From Deltaproteobacteria bacterium (GTDB lineage: Bacteria; Desulfobacterota; Desulfobulbia; Desulfobulbales; Desulfocapsaceae), in assembly GCA_026388715.1 (NCBI GenBank), contig JAPLJF010000032.1:19684-83683 (forward strand): a stretch of DNA of 64,000 nt, read 5' to 3'. The translations under genes were made by a program, and so were the position numbers. This document shows, in pieces, positions 30,814-40,217 of the stretch; the first letter of the stretch is position 1, and each line of letters opens with the position of its first letter. Below the pieces are notes generated by a model. It saw only the letters and a list, made by a program, of their open reading frames with translations, searched no databases and was not told the DNA's origin.

Positions 30814-31911
30814 ATGAAGAGATTCTCAATTATATTGCCATTGATCATCCTTATAGGGTGGGTGGCAACAGTACCAAAGAGTTATTCGTGTACGGCGATC
30901 TGCCTCAAGGATGCCGCGGGTTGGGTCGCTGGATTCAATCATGACTGGCTTATCAAAGATGCCCTCATCATGACCAATAAGCGGGGGGTCTCAAAAATAG
31001 CTGCACCCCCAAATGAGAAGATCTCCCCCAAATCGATAGCAAGATGGACGTCAAAATACGGCAGTGTCACATTCAATCAGTCCGGGCATGCTTTTCCATC
31101 GGACGGCATGAATGAGAAAGGGTTGTTTGTCGCGATTCTACTTTTGGAAAACACTAAATGGCCGGTTCCTGATTCACGACCCGCTATAAGCGCCGGCCAG
31201 TGGATTCAATACCAGCTTGACAATTCCAGTAATGTTCAGGAGGTCATCGCCAATGACAAAAACATCCAGATCATAGGGGGTTCTCCCAGCAACATGTCCG
31301 GATTCCATTTTATTGCCTGTGACAGGACAGGGGAATGCGTCATCGTAGAGGGTATCAACGGAAAGATGGTCTATCATACTCACAAAAATATGCCGTTTAG
31401 GGTCTTGACAAATACCCCCTATGCGGAATCGATCAATTCCCTGAGTCAGGGAAAGCCGATTTATGGTGATGTTTACCACTCAGAAACGCGCTTTATACAG
31501 GCCTCGAAAAGACTGAAAGAAACCGACGCTCACAGCCCAAAATCAGCGACGGCCTTTGCGTTTGAAACGCTGAAGAAAGTGGAATCGCACGATGCCTTAG
31601 GCCCAACGGTATGGAGCATTGTTTATGATCTTGCCAATTTCCGTGTTTCTTTCAAGACTCACGACAATCAGCAAATTCGCTATTTTGACCTTGGCGCCTT
31701 TGATTTTTCCTGTGCTTCGCCGGGCAAAATTTTCGATATACTCTCTGAAGGCGCTGGAGACGTTAGCGGCAAGTTTGTCCCTTACTCTCATCAAGCCAAC
31801 AGGAAGCTGATTATGAAGACGTGGTCTCAAACCCCTGGACTTTCTGATTTGCCGGGTGAGGTTTTAGATCGGGCGGCGGCATATCCTGAGAGCTTTGTCT
31901 GCACAGAATGA
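30814..31911 (+). CDS. cassette 10: exported choloylglycine-hydrolase-family Ntn hydrolase
   Basis: A 365-residue linear-amide C-N hydrolase. A signal peptide ends at SYS, leaving Cys26 as the mature N-terminal nucleophile (CTAICLKD), as in penicillin V acylase and bile-salt hydrolase. NHDW, NEKGLFVAILL and RVLTNTP fit the family. AGGAGGGAATAAA precedes the ATG. It should hydrolyse an amide such as an N-acyl amino acid or homoserine lactone; the substrate is not evident. Confidence 0.85.
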   Translation: MKRFSIILPLIILIGWVATVPKSYSCTAICLKDAAGWVAGFNHDWLIKDALIMTNKRGVSKIAAPPNEKISPKSIARWTSKYGSVTFNQSGHAFPSDGMNEKGLFVAILLLENTKWPVPDSRPAISAGQWIQYQLDNSSNVQEVIANDKNIQIIGGSPSNMSGFHFIACDRTGECVIVEGINGKMVYHTHKNMPFRVLTNTPYAESINSLSQGKPIYGDVYHSETRFIQASKRLKETDAHSPKSATAFAFETLKKVESHDALGPTVWSIVYDLANFRVSFKTHDNQQIRYFDLGAFDFSCASPGKIFDILSEGAGDVSGKFVPYSHQANRKLIMKTWSQTPGLSDLPGEVLDRAAAYPESFVCTE

Positions 31912-31922
31912 AACAAACTGCT

Positions 31923-31989
31923 GCATAACGACCGGGTGCACCGGATCGGCGGGAAAGGCACCCGCCTCCCGGTGACCCATACGTTATGC
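31923..31989 (+). other. attC site, cassette 10
   Basis: GCATAAC ... GTTATGC, fully complementary cores, inner ACCGGGtGC.../GGCGGG arms. Confidence 0.88.
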
Positions 31990-32046
31990 GGATTAAGACG
32001 AAAAGAAAGACTATATAGATGAATCCAGAAGAAGGGAGGCTGGGTC

Positions 32047-32682
32047 ATGTTCGCTATAAATCACGCAGCTACCGGACTGATTATCAAAAAGATATATCCC
32101 GATGTACCGATAACTTCGATTTTAGTATCGGTCCAACTAATAGAGATCCTCTGGGTTGTATTAAACTTTCTCCGCATAGAAAAGACAACAACTGAAAACA
32201 AAGTAAAATCAGTCAGTGACGTACATCTTGAGTATATGCCATTTTCTCACTCAGTTGTCTCCACGGCTGTTTTGGCGGCTGGCGCATGGCTACTTTTTGC
32301 CTTCGGCTTCAAAGAGGTTGATGTAGGAATAGCCGTTGCGCTTGGGATATGTTCTCACCTTGTGCTAGACCTGATTAGTCATGCTCGCGATATTGTCATA
32401 GCGCCCTTTCTGGACAGCAGAAAGTTCGGTCTGGGGCTCTATGAGAAGCCGGCTGTTGCATTCGCGGTCGAGACAATTTATGGGATTTTCTGCTGGTGGG
32501 TATACGGGGGAAGTACAGCGTTATTGTGGATAATCGTCCTTTTTAATCTCGCTAATGCCTCTTTCTTTATCAAAGCGATTCCCGGCCCGGAAAGATTCTT
32601 GGCACATAGGCCATTCTGGATTACGACCATAGTTGCACTGCAAATTATCGTGACGGCGGTACTTGTGGGGTTATTCAGCTGA
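32047..32682 (+). CDS. cassette 11: multi-pass membrane protein
   Basis: A 211-residue protein with five or six hydrophobic helices and conserved-looking polar spots INHAATGL, HSVV and SHLVLDLISHARD, a pattern shared with membrane-bound metal-dependent hydrolases of the YdjM kind (His/Asp in transmembrane helices). GGAGG lies 8 bp before the ATG. Function unknown. Confidence 0.7.
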   Translation: MFAINHAATGLIIKKIYPDVPITSILVSVQLIEILWVVLNFLRIEKTTTENKVKSVSDVHLEYMPFSHSVVSTAVLAAGAWLLFAFGFKEVDVGIAVALGICSHLVLDLISHARDIVIAPFLDSRKFGLGLYEKPAVAFAVETIYGIFCWWVYGGSTALLWIIVLFNLANASFFIKAIPGPERFLAHRPFWITTIVALQIIVTAVLVGLFS

Positions 32683-32784
32683 TGCAATGTTCTTGGAAGG
32701 GATGCTAAGTAAAGCCCGACATGCTGAAGGCTGGGAGAAGCTCAAATATGTCTGGAAGAATTAGAGCAGAGGGCTAATAGGACG

Positions 32785-32858
32785 GCATAACCATCGCATG
32801 CACAACGGACTGGCTCCAGCTTCGCTTCCGCTAGCCGGTGATGCGGAACGCGTTGGGC
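32785..32858 (+). other. attC site, cassette 11
   Basis: GCATAAC ... GTTGGGC; inner CGGaCTGGCT/AGCCGGTGATG arms around CCAGCTTCGCTTCCG. Confidence 0.8.
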
Positions 32859-32869
32859 GGAATGTATCT

Positions 32870-33373
32870 ATGGCAATACCGATGATTCAACTCAGAAATA
32901 TCGTCCTGGATGATATTGTCGCCATAAAGGATTGGCCTCCTTACCAGCCAGAATTTGAAGATTTGGATTATGCCTTGAGAGGCAATGGCTGGCTTACCGA
33001 ATACCGGAACAAACCGGACACATGGCGTTTTGCTGTAGAACAAGCGGGAGAACTCGTCGCCTTTACAATTCTGTCTAGAACAGGAGAGGCTGTTGCCGAG
33101 TTTCGCATCGCCCTGCGGGCCGACAGAACCGGCCAAGGGTTGGGCGGTGTCATCACGACTATGACACTTGCAAAGGGATTCAGCGAAATTGGATTTTCCC
33201 GAATTCATCTCATTGTGAGAAAGAATAACCCAAGGGCCATCTGCCTGTACTCGCGTCTCGGATTTGTCGAACAGGGAGAATGCGTCGAAAATATTAACGG
33301 AAAACAGGCGCACTTCCTGACAATGGAATTGACGAAAGAATCATATTCGACGTTGAAAGAGAGGGGACAATAA
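32870..33373 (+). CDS. cassette 12a: GNAT acetyltransferase
   Basis: A 167-residue GNAT: FRIALRADRTGQGLGGVITT carries the acetyl-CoA loop, LIVRKNNPRAICLYSRLGF the C-terminal motif. ATG at 32870 lies 12 bp after the preceding attC; a longer frame would read through that site. Its TAA overlaps the ATG of the next gene (TAATG), so this cassette carries two coupled genes, which is uncommon. Confidence 0.85.
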   Translation: MAIPMIQLRNIVLDDIVAIKDWPPYQPEFEDLDYALRGNGWLTEYRNKPDTWRFAVEQAGELVAFTILSRTGEAVAEFRIALRADRTGQGLGGVITTMTLAKGFSEIGFSRIHLIVRKNNPRAICLYSRLGFVEQGECVENINGKQAHFLTMELTKESYSTLKERGQ

Positions 33374-33921
33374 TGCGTGCACTATTAGTTATCGATGTCC
33401 AGAATGAGTATTTCTATGGAAAACTGCCGGTATCTCATCCACCCGGAAGCCTGAACAATATATTGAAGGCGATGGACGCAGCAACGACGAATCAAATACC
33501 TGTAGTGGTGATCCAGCATGCGGCAAAGTCGGAAACCTCGCCCGTCTTTCGGAAAGGGAGCCCGGAATGGGAGCTTCATCCCGATGTTGAGAAACGGCAC
33601 CGAGACGTGTTGATTGCAAAAAACTGGCCGGATAGTTTCACTGAAACAGGACTGGAAGAATGGCTCAAGAGCAAAGATATCGACACGCTCACGGTGTGCG
33701 GATACATGACGCATATGTGTTGCGATACCACCGCACGACGGGCCTTCCACCTCGGCTATGCCGTTGAGTTTCTCTCGGATGCCACGGGAACATTGGCCTT
33801 CAATAATGAGGCAGGGAGCGTGACGGACGAAGAACTTCATCGGGCTATACTTGTAACGCAATGCCGTTTCAGTAAGGTGGAAAAGACTGACGTTTGGATC
33901 AGCCATGTTCGGAACAATTAA
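33373..33921 (+). CDS. cassette 12b: isochorismatase-family cysteine hydrolase
   Basis: A 182-residue isochorismatase-fold hydrolase. Catalytic triad by position: Asp8 (VIDVQNEY), Lys near residue 83 (LIAKNWPDSF) and Cys near 117 (CGYMTHMCCD). Members include nicotinamidases and N-carbamoyl hydrolases. It is coupled to the GNAT before it, so both enzymes may act on one substrate. Confidence 0.87.
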   Translation: MRALLVIDVQNEYFYGKLPVSHPPGSLNNILKAMDAATTNQIPVVVIQHAAKSETSPVFRKGSPEWELHPDVEKRHRDVLIAKNWPDSFTETGLEEWLKSKDIDTLTVCGYMTHMCCDTTARRAFHLGYAVEFLSDATGTLAFNNEAGSVTDEELHRAILVTQCRFSKVEKTDVWISHVRNN

Positions 33922-33934
33922 ACCAAGAGAGCAT

Positions 33935-34028
33935 GCCCAACAATTGGGTCCATCAGACGGTGGGGAGCAGTGTTGCGCTATTCGCGACAAGTTCAGTTGC
34001 CGCCGCTGGTTACCCCTTGGCGTTAGGC
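33935..34028 (+). other. attC site, cassette 12
   Basis: GCCCAAC ... GTTAGGC, 94 bp, the longest site in the array; inner CGGTGGGG...CCGCCGCTGG arms. Confidence 0.82.
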
Positions 34029-34083
34029 AAAATGCATGTGCATAGCCAAATGGCAGGCGAAATAGAAAAATAGGTACTACAAA

Positions 34084-34920
34084 ATGAGTAAGGTTAACCA
34101 CCGACAAGCTCTCATAGATAAAATCGAAACACCAATACGGCAAGGTCAGATAGTTGCTGGTTCGGTTAAGACGTCTTACTTATCCGCTGGTGAGGGCCCG
34201 CCAGTAATATTGCTGCACGGGGCTGGTGCTGGGGCTGTTACTTGGTATCCGTCAATCAGTGCCATCTCAAAAGAATTCCATGTTATCGCTCCTGACATAG
34301 TCGGTTATGGTGAGTCTGATAAACCCAGTGGGGCATATGACCGGCCATACTTTTCAGCATGGCTAAACGAGTTCTTGTCGGCATTGGAAATACCTAAGGC
34401 GCATATAGTCGGCCTATCTCAAGGGGGAGCTATTGCTCTTCAGTTCGCATTGGACTATCCGGAGCTTGTTGATAAGCTCGTTTTGATTGACTCTGGCGCA
34501 CTTGGCGCAACACCCTCATTTCTGCCCTTTATAGGAATGCTTTGGATGAATTGCGTTCCATCTCGTCTAGCAAATCGATTCTTCTCTCGCTATCTACTAT
34601 TCAATCCTGAAAACAGAGATCCAAATCTCGGATATTATTCCATTGAGATACTCAAGCGGGAAGGTGGTAAAAACGCCTTTGCTCAAGGTAGAGGCTCTGC
34701 AGTGTCAGCAATGCCTGAGGAATTCCTTCGGCGGATTAAGAATGAAACTCTAATAATTTGGGGAGAAAATGATCAGCTGTTTTCGGTCGAACAAGGTGAA
34801 GCAGCAGCCAGGATCATGCCTAATGCGACGCTTTATCGGATTCAAGATGCCGGGCATTTGCCGTTGATGGATCAGCCTGATATTTTCAATAAAGCACTTC
34901 TTGGTTTTTTGAGCGATTAG
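34084..34920 (+). CDS. cassette 13: alpha/beta hydrolase
   Basis: A 278-residue alpha/beta hydrolase. Oxyanion HGAGAGA, nucleophile elbow GLSQGG with Ser near residue 118, Asp in WGENDQ, and His in AGHLP complete the triad. The sequence resembles the meta-cleavage product hydrolase / haloperoxidase-like group. ATG at 34084 lies 55 bp after the attC. Confidence 0.88.
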   Translation: MSKVNHRQALIDKIETPIRQGQIVAGSVKTSYLSAGEGPPVILLHGAGAGAVTWYPSISAISKEFHVIAPDIVGYGESDKPSGAYDRPYFSAWLNEFLSALEIPKAHIVGLSQGGAIALQFALDYPELVDKLVLIDSGALGATPSFLPFIGMLWMNCVPSRLANRFFSRYLLFNPENRDPNLGYYSIEILKREGGKNAFAQGRGSAVSAMPEEFLRRIKNETLIIWGENDQLFSVEQGEAAARIMPNATLYRIQDAGHLPLMDQPDIFNKALLGFLSD

Positions 34921-34948
34921 AGAGCGTGTATAATCAGCGAGGTGGAGT

Positions 34949-35023
34949 GTCTAACAACAGCATCAACTCGGGCTGGTAAAAGCTGCGCCGCTTCGCTATA
35001 CTGCTTTTACCAGCCGGTTATGC
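34949..35023 (+). other. attC site, cassette 13
   Basis: GTCTAAC ... GTTATGC; inner GGCTGGTAAAAGC/GCTTTTACCAGCC, a 13-bp near-perfect arm. Confidence 0.85.
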
Positions 35024-35064
35024 TGAACATTCGACAGACCAAACACACGAAAAGGGGGATTAGC

Positions 35065-36417
35065 ATGCGAATCACGCGGGGAGTGTTCTGCGACCTGGCC
35101 ATCTGGATGGTGGGCTTCGGCTTGTGCATTGGGATCATATTTCCGTTCTTCGCAATGGCGCTCGGGGTGCCGACAGCCGTCGCTCTCAGGCCCATCTTCA
35201 TCACGGCCTGCCTGGGCGCCGGGGCATTGGTCGCTGTCGTCAACTATGGCCTCTCGCGTTGGATCGTGGGCGTCCGGTTGAGGGTTCTGGCGAACGGCAT
35301 GAATGACGTAGAGCGGAACCTGGGTGCGGTCACCTTCAGTGGCGACCTCTCCCGATGCGCGTCAGACAGCTGCATGATCCCCGTCGATTCCCAGGACGAG
35401 ATTGGAGAAAGCGCTGCAGCATTCAACCGGCTCGTCGAGTCACTCTCGGCATCGATGACGACGCAGGCGGCGGTTCGTTCGTTCTCAGAGATGCTGACGA
35501 GTCAATTGGAGATAGAGAGCCTGGCAGATAACGCTCTGCAACAGTTCTTCGAGCACACAGGTGCGGCGGGCGGCGTGATCCTTTACGAATCAGAGGGTGA
35601 ACTGAAGGTCGCGGCCTCACGTGGAGTGCGGAACCCGGAGTCGGTAGCTGTGAGTGACCACATCATGGCCGTAGTGCGGACAGGGCAGAGGCAGATCATT
35701 TCGATACCTGCCGACGTACGAGTCGAGGGCGTCATCGTGGACTTCCGGCCCGGGGAGGTCATCGTGTTTCCCATCACGCACAAGAGTGTACCGCTCGGAG
35801 TAATCGTCCTTGCGGCTGGGGGGTCGTTCAACGCGGACCACCGTGCACTGATCGATCTGCTCCTGCAGGGGCTGGGATTGGCCCTGAACAACGCGATGAC
35901 CCATGATCGCTTGCAGCGCCTGGCCGCTGTGGATCCGCTTACGGGTATCTACAACCGTCGCTTCGGCTTGGGTCGCCTGCACGAGGAGTTCACTCGGGCA
36001 GTGCGCACCAGCTCGTTCCTGGGTGTACTGATGCTCGACATCGACCATTTCAAGCAGGTCAACGACACGTACGGCCACCTCGTTGGAGATCGCATTTTGA
36101 AGTCCACCTGTTCCATCGTCCGGTCCCTACTTCGGGAAGGGGATATTTTCTTTCGCTACGGTGGCGAGGAGTTCGTCGCCGTATTGCCGGCGGCATCTAC
36201 GGAGGACCTTCGAGACATGGGCGAGCGACTGCGCAGGGCCGTCGCGGACAGCGCCCTCTCGGACGGCGATAGGACGGTGCGTGTTACCGTGAGCATCGGC
36301 GGGGCGGCCTATCCCAACCAGAATGTCAAAGACGAGGATACGCTAGTCCAGTTGGCGGACGAGGCTCTTTACCGGGTCAAGGATTCGGGCAGGAACCGCG
36401 TCGAGATCTCTAAGTAG
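35065..36417 (+). CDS. cassette 14: membrane-bound GAF-GGDEF diguanylate cyclase
   Basis: A 450-residue protein: two N-terminal membrane helices (about residues 8-65) followed by a HAMP-like region, a GAF domain (about 140-275) and a GGDEF domain with an intact YGGEEF active site near residue 375. The allosteric RxxD is not obvious. It should make cyclic di-GMP in response to a GAF-bound ligand. Markedly GC-richer than adjacent cassettes, so it came from another genome. ATG at 35065 follows GGGGG; the longer frame overlaps the attC. Confidence 0.88.
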   Translation: MRITRGVFCDLAIWMVGFGLCIGIIFPFFAMALGVPTAVALRPIFITACLGAGALVAVVNYGLSRWIVGVRLRVLANGMNDVERNLGAVTFSGDLSRCASDSCMIPVDSQDEIGESAAAFNRLVESLSASMTTQAAVRSFSEMLTSQLEIESLADNALQQFFEHTGAAGGVILYESEGELKVAASRGVRNPESVAVSDHIMAVVRTGQRQIISIPADVRVEGVIVDFRPGEVIVFPITHKSVPLGVIVLAAGGSFNADHRALIDLLLQGLGLALNNAMTHDRLQRLAAVDPLTGIYNRRFGLGRLHEEFTRAVRTSSFLGVLMLDIDHFKQVNDTYGHLVGDRILKSTCSIVRSLLREGDIFFRYGGEEFVAVLPAASTEDLRDMGERLRRAVADSALSDGDRTVRVTVSIGGAAYPNQNVKDEDTLVQLADEALYRVKDSGRNRVEISK

Positions 36418-36425
36418 CGAGGATG

Positions 36426-36517
36426 CCGCAACGCATGGTGGGGTGCAGGCCGCCCCGCCTGCGGTCGATTCCAGCAGACGCCGCTTCGCGGTGCAGCTGA
36501 AGCCACAGACGTTATAA
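36426..36517 (+). other. attC site, cassette 14
   Basis: CCGCAAC ... GTTATAA, 92 bp, with inner GCAGGC...GCCTGC and CGCTTCGCGG arms. The cores are less canonical than elsewhere. Confidence 0.6.
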
Positions 36518-36526
36518 GCAAACGAT

Positions 36527-37312
36527 ATGAAAATACCATTTTTCCAAGTTGACGCATTTTCGAACAAGGCCTTTGGCGGTAATCCTGCGGCTATCTGTAT
36601 ATTAAATTCCTGGCTTGACAACGATGTGCTGCAAAAAATAGCAGCAGAGAACAATTTATCTGAAACAGCATTTCTTGTTCCAGTAACCCCCGGGAACTAT
36701 GAACTGAAATGGTTTACCCCAACAATAGAAATTGACCTTTGTGGCCATGCCACCCTTGCAAGCGCATTTGTCCTATTCGAATACTACGACCAAGACAAAA
36801 CCGTCTTAAAATTTCAAACTGCAAGTGGAGATTTATTAGTAGAAAAATCAGCGAAATTACTTTCCATGAATTTTCCAGCAAGGCCACCAACTGAAGCCAA
36901 TTCACCAGAAATCCTTTCTGAGGCTCTTGGGGTTGAGGCAAGCTATGTTCTAGAATCAAGAGATTTGCTGGCAGTATTTGAGGATGAAAATACAATTCAA
37001 AACATGACACCAGATTTCGACAAACTCAAAAAAATTCAAAGCCACTTTGCGGTAATCGTTTCCGCTCCAGGGGAATGTTCTGATTTTGTTTCGAGGTTTT
37101 TTGCCCCAAATGCCGGTATAAATGAAGATCCAGTAACAGGATCTGCCCATTGCACCTTAATTCCATATTGGGCAAAACGACTTAACAAAAACAAATTGCA
37201 TGCCTTTCAACTATCAAGCCGAAAGGGGGAAATATTTTGTGAATATTCAGGTGATCGTGTCAGAATCTCAGGACATTCAACACTGTTCGCAAAAGGTGAA
37301 ATTTACATATGA
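36527..37312 (+). CDS. cassette 15: PhzF-family isomerase
   Basis: A 261-residue PhzF/YddE-fold protein: FFQVDAFSNKAFGGNPAAIC at the N-terminus, LSETAFLVP with the catalytic Glu near residue 45, DLCGHATLASA, and EDPVTGSAHCTL in the second half. Members include isomerases of phenazine biosynthesis and many of unknown substrate. It starts 9 bp after the preceding attC. Confidence 0.9.
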   Translation: MKIPFFQVDAFSNKAFGGNPAAICILNSWLDNDVLQKIAAENNLSETAFLVPVTPGNYELKWFTPTIEIDLCGHATLASAFVLFEYYDQDKTVLKFQTASGDLLVEKSAKLLSMNFPARPPTEANSPEILSEALGVEASYVLESRDLLAVFEDENTIQNMTPDFDKLKKIQSHFAVIVSAPGECSDFVSRFFAPNAGINEDPVTGSAHCTLIPYWAKRLNKNKLHAFQLSSRKGEIFCEYSGDRVRISGHSTLFAKGEIYI

Positions 37313-37316
37313 AAGC

Positions 37317-37407
37317 TTATAACAAAAGCATTCACCAGACGGCAAGAAGCGCGGCGGCGCTGACGCGGCAAGTTTGGGTGGGCCGTTAGTGATGCAGATC
37401 GTTATGA
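37317..37407 (+). other. attC site, cassette 15
   Basis: TTATAAC ... GTTATGA, with an alternative 3' core GTTAGTG at 37385; inner CGCGGCGGCGCTGACGCG hairpin. Boundaries are uncertain. Confidence 0.55.
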
Positions 37408-37534
37408 GGAAGCGGTGCCGTGAGAGTGCAGCAGCGTTCATCCATTTTCCTCATGTCTTTTTACCCAAAGGTCGAAGTCTGAGGCAGAGTACGCGGAAAC
37501 GATATAGAATATCGACACACCAGCAGGAGGTGTA

Positions 37535-38086
37535 ATGATGAAGAATCTGAGGAGAAGATCGCTTGCATGTGCCATCGTTTTGATCTGCCTTGCCGCATGC
37601 GCAAGTGTATCCCATGCAGCAAGGCCCAACGCCCCTAAGAGTGAAGTTGCGCCGACCATTAAGAGCCAAGTTGAGGATGCGCTTAGAGTCCTTGGCAAGG
37701 AAATCACTCGGCGAGTGCCTGTGGACAATAAGTCCGCCTTTGAACTGCTTAGATTATACCTGGGCCAGAATTCTTACATATACGGCGCCGCTTTTGCCTT
37801 TGCTCCCGCAGAAAAGAGCGGTAAGCTGGTCAAATCCTCACCCTATGTTTACCGGAGCGGTGGGAAGCTCATTGAAAAGAATCTCATAGATTCCTATAAT
37901 TATACGGTTCAAGACTGGTACCTTCTGCCTGTCAAGGCGAGGGAGCCAGTGTGGAGTAAGCCCTATTATGACGAAGGAGGTGGTGATGCCTGGATGATCA
38001 CCTACTCGATTCCAATCTACTCCAATGGGAAGCAACCCCGGCTTATTGGGGTTCTCACATCGGACCTGCACATCCCGAATAAATGA
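37535..38086 (+). CDS. cassette 16: lipoprotein with a Cache-like sensor domain
   Basis: A 183-residue protein. A signal peptide with lipobox LAAC at residues 18-21 marks it as a lipoprotein. The mature part (YIYGAAFAFAP, DWYLLPV, WSKPYYDEGGGDAWMITYSIPIY) resembles a single Cache/PDC ligand-binding domain detached from any signalling domain. AGGAGGTGTA precedes the ATG. It may be a periplasmic binding module; the partner is unknown. Confidence 0.72.
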   Translation: MMKNLRRRSLACAIVLICLAACASVSHAARPNAPKSEVAPTIKSQVEDALRVLGKEITRRVPVDNKSAFELLRLYLGQNSYIYGAAFAFAPAEKSGKLVKSSPYVYRSGGKLIEKNLIDSYNYTVQDWYLLPVKAREPVWSKPYYDEGGGDAWMITYSIPIYSNGKQPRLIGVLTSDLHIPNK

Positions 38087-38200
38087 GGCTCTATCCGGTA
38101 ATTTGCACATAACATCCCGGCGGCGAAGCCCGCCGTCCGGAGCGCCTGCTGGATGCAGAAGGGACATTTTTCTCAACTCCTTCCGAGGAATTGTACTCAT

Positions 38201-38261
38201 GCATAACTTTCGCTGGAGCCGACGCCCAAAAAGCCGGGCGCGGCTCAACTGGCAGTTGGGC
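38201..38261 (+). other. attC site, end of the well-preserved array
   Basis: GCATAAC ... GTTGGGC; inner GGAGCCGaCGCCC/GGGCGCGGCTC. A partial site (CACATAAC with GGCGGCGAAGCCCGCCG) lies at 38106 without a 3' core, so a short gene-free cassette may be lodged between. Confidence 0.75.
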
Positions 38262-38397
38262 TGTATGAATAATTATGGGATCAAATAATCATTGATCTCC
38301 ATAAGCTTTTTATCGATTGAGAAGGTCAGGTTGCAGATTACATTGAAGATGGCTTCAATGGTTTTTTGAATATATTACAAAATGCAAGGAGGCTGAT

Positions 38398-39234
38398 ATG
38401 AACAAGCTGGTTATGGTGATGTATTATTTGATGGTGACTGTAATTCTTATGGGGAGTACGGCTTTTGCTGCCCAGGATGAAAAAGGCTACAAGGATCATC
38501 CGGCTTTTACGAGGATGTCCGGATATTGGATTCACAGCTGCGATCAGAAACAGTTCGACACGCATGACTTTATTACCGAAAAAGGCAAGACCATATGAGT
38601 GGAAGGACAGCTTTGGAAGATAAATTACTATCCAAACGCAGATCTGAAGCCTAAACCAAGTGAAATCCAGATTATGCGCAACTTTGAAAATGCCGTCCAG
38701 AAGCAGGGCGGGACAGTAGTTTTTCAGGACAAGGGTAAGAGTACCTTTAAACTGACCAAGGACAGCAAGGAGATCTGGATTGAGTTATGGGCAGAGTTCA
38801 CAGGCAAATACGGACTCCTGATTGTCCAGAAGGATGCTATGACACAGGATATTGTCGCCAATGCGGAAGTTTTATCCAGCGATATTAATAAAACGGGACA
38901 TGTAGCCGTTTATGGCATCTATTTCGATACTGGAAAGTCCACCATTAAACCAGAGTCCGCGCAAGCTATCGGGGAAATTGCCAAACTCTTGAAAACTGAT
39001 GCCGCCCTCAAGGTTTATGTGGTTGGTCACACGGACAACGTAGGCAATATGGAAAGCAATATAAAACTATCCAAAAATCGCGCCGAAGCAGTAATCCAGG
39101 AACTTGTTCAAAACCATGGTATTGCTCCGGTACGCTTGCATGGCTATGGATGCGGTTTGTTCGCCCCCGTTGCGTCGAACGATGCTGAAGAGGGACGCGC
39201 TAAAAACCGTCGTGTCGAGCTGGTCAAGCAATAA
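38398..39234 (+). pseudogene. OmpA-domain protein with in-frame TGA
   Basis: Two frames of 67 and 211 residues are separated only by TGA at 38596-38598 and otherwise continue in frame. Together they equal the 278-residue protein at 61510 in length and layout: signal peptide, DUF-like middle, and C-terminal OmpA peptidoglycan-binding domain (YGIYFDTGKSTIKPESAQ). The paralogue has no Cys or Sec at the TGA, so recoding is unlikely and a nonsense mutation is the better reading. A second start at 38599 (GTG) would make a leaderless half. It lies inside the decaying end of the integron. Confidence 0.8.
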
Positions 39235-39682
39235 AGAAGGGGACAAACTTGTTGGCTTCGTAGTTATTCGAATTCGATCCTCTCGTCATGTCTCACAAAA
39301 AGGTCAAGTATCCTGTAATGAGAACAGGTCGAGATTCCGGCATCTGCAGGAATCTCGACCTTCTAGCTTTGTTTTAAGATTAAATGGCTCACAAGCCCTA
39401 TAATTTACTCAAGCCGACGCCGAGTACGGTGGTTTTATCCAGCAAGCGCAACAGCGGCACGGTATAGCTTTCCGTTAGGTTTCTCTCCACAGGACAACAT
39501 TCGGGGCAAGTCTTGAATTGTGAATGACGTGATCATTGCTTATTTTTCAAAACCTGACCCTGCTCATTTGTTATCAATTCCATTGATCTTATACTGAAAA
39601 ATTTGATTAGACATTCTACTATTTCAATGAATTATAGAGGCAATATTTTAAAATTTTTTATATAAGCAACAACTGGTTAGTA
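39235..39682. other. gene-free AT-rich stretch with a hairpin and an attC relic
   Basis: GGTCGAGATTCC-ggcatctgca-GGAATCTCGACC at 39327-39360 is a 12-bp hairpin trailing the OmpA pseudogene, probably its terminator. From 39393 to 39480 CCGacGCCG...CGGCaCGG pairs and ends in GTTAGGT, which looks like an attC whose 5' core has decayed. The rest shows nothing. Confidence 0.45.
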
Positions 39683-40111
39683 ATGAATAAAGATAAAACT
39701 ACTATTTCAAAATCAGAAGAAGATATAGAGTCGACTTCAGTAGAATCGCTTTGGTGGAAAAATTGGAAGATTATGCTTCCAATTTGGGTGATAATTGTTG
39801 TTTTTATCTGGGTTGGAGTTTATTTCAATATAGATACTAAGGTTATCGCTGGCATTGTATTCTTAATTGGCCTGTTATCCAATGCTTTTGCCTGGTTGCT
39901 TGGCATCATCGCGATTATACCTTTTGTGGGACCGCTGATAGTCAGAGTCCTTTCTTATAGCCTCATCTGGTTGCTCAACGCGATAGGTTATTTGGTGGCA
40001 TTGGTGGCTATTCGGCGAGGCTACTCGAAAGATGTGTTGACTTATCGTGGGCTGACTGTTGCCCTCATTATTGGCATCATCATTGGGTATGTACTTGGGA
40101 AGTTGATATGA
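39683..40111 (+). CDS. small membrane protein, possible last cassette
   Basis: A 142-residue protein with a charged N-terminal 25 residues and three or four hydrophobic segments (KIMLPIWVIIVVFIWVGVYF, IVFLIGLLSNAFAWLLGIIA, VALIIGIIIGYVLG). No family recognised. An attC-like site follows at 40218 and the preceding bases GTTAGTA resemble a core, so it may be a cassette. AT-rich, unlike the flanking chromosome. Confidence 0.65.
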   Translation: MNKDKTTISKSEEDIESTSVESLWWKNWKIMLPIWVIIVVFIWVGVYFNIDTKVIAGIVFLIGLLSNAFAWLLGIIAIIPFVGPLIVRVLSYSLIWLLNAIGYLVALVAIRRGYSKDVLTYRGLTVALIIGIIIGYVLGKLI

Positions 40112-40217
40112 ATTTCAACTAACACAAGCTTTTTCCATATATCTGCATTCGTATTATTCTAGCGGAATAGAAGCTATAGGTGTCAAGATTATGTATGGAA
40201 AATTTTGGTAATCCCAT

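Noticed and set aside
38596..38598. TGA in the OmpA gene read as selenocysteine
   Set aside because: The intact paralogue has no Cys or Sec near this position and the region shows no redox motif; nonsense mutation is simpler.
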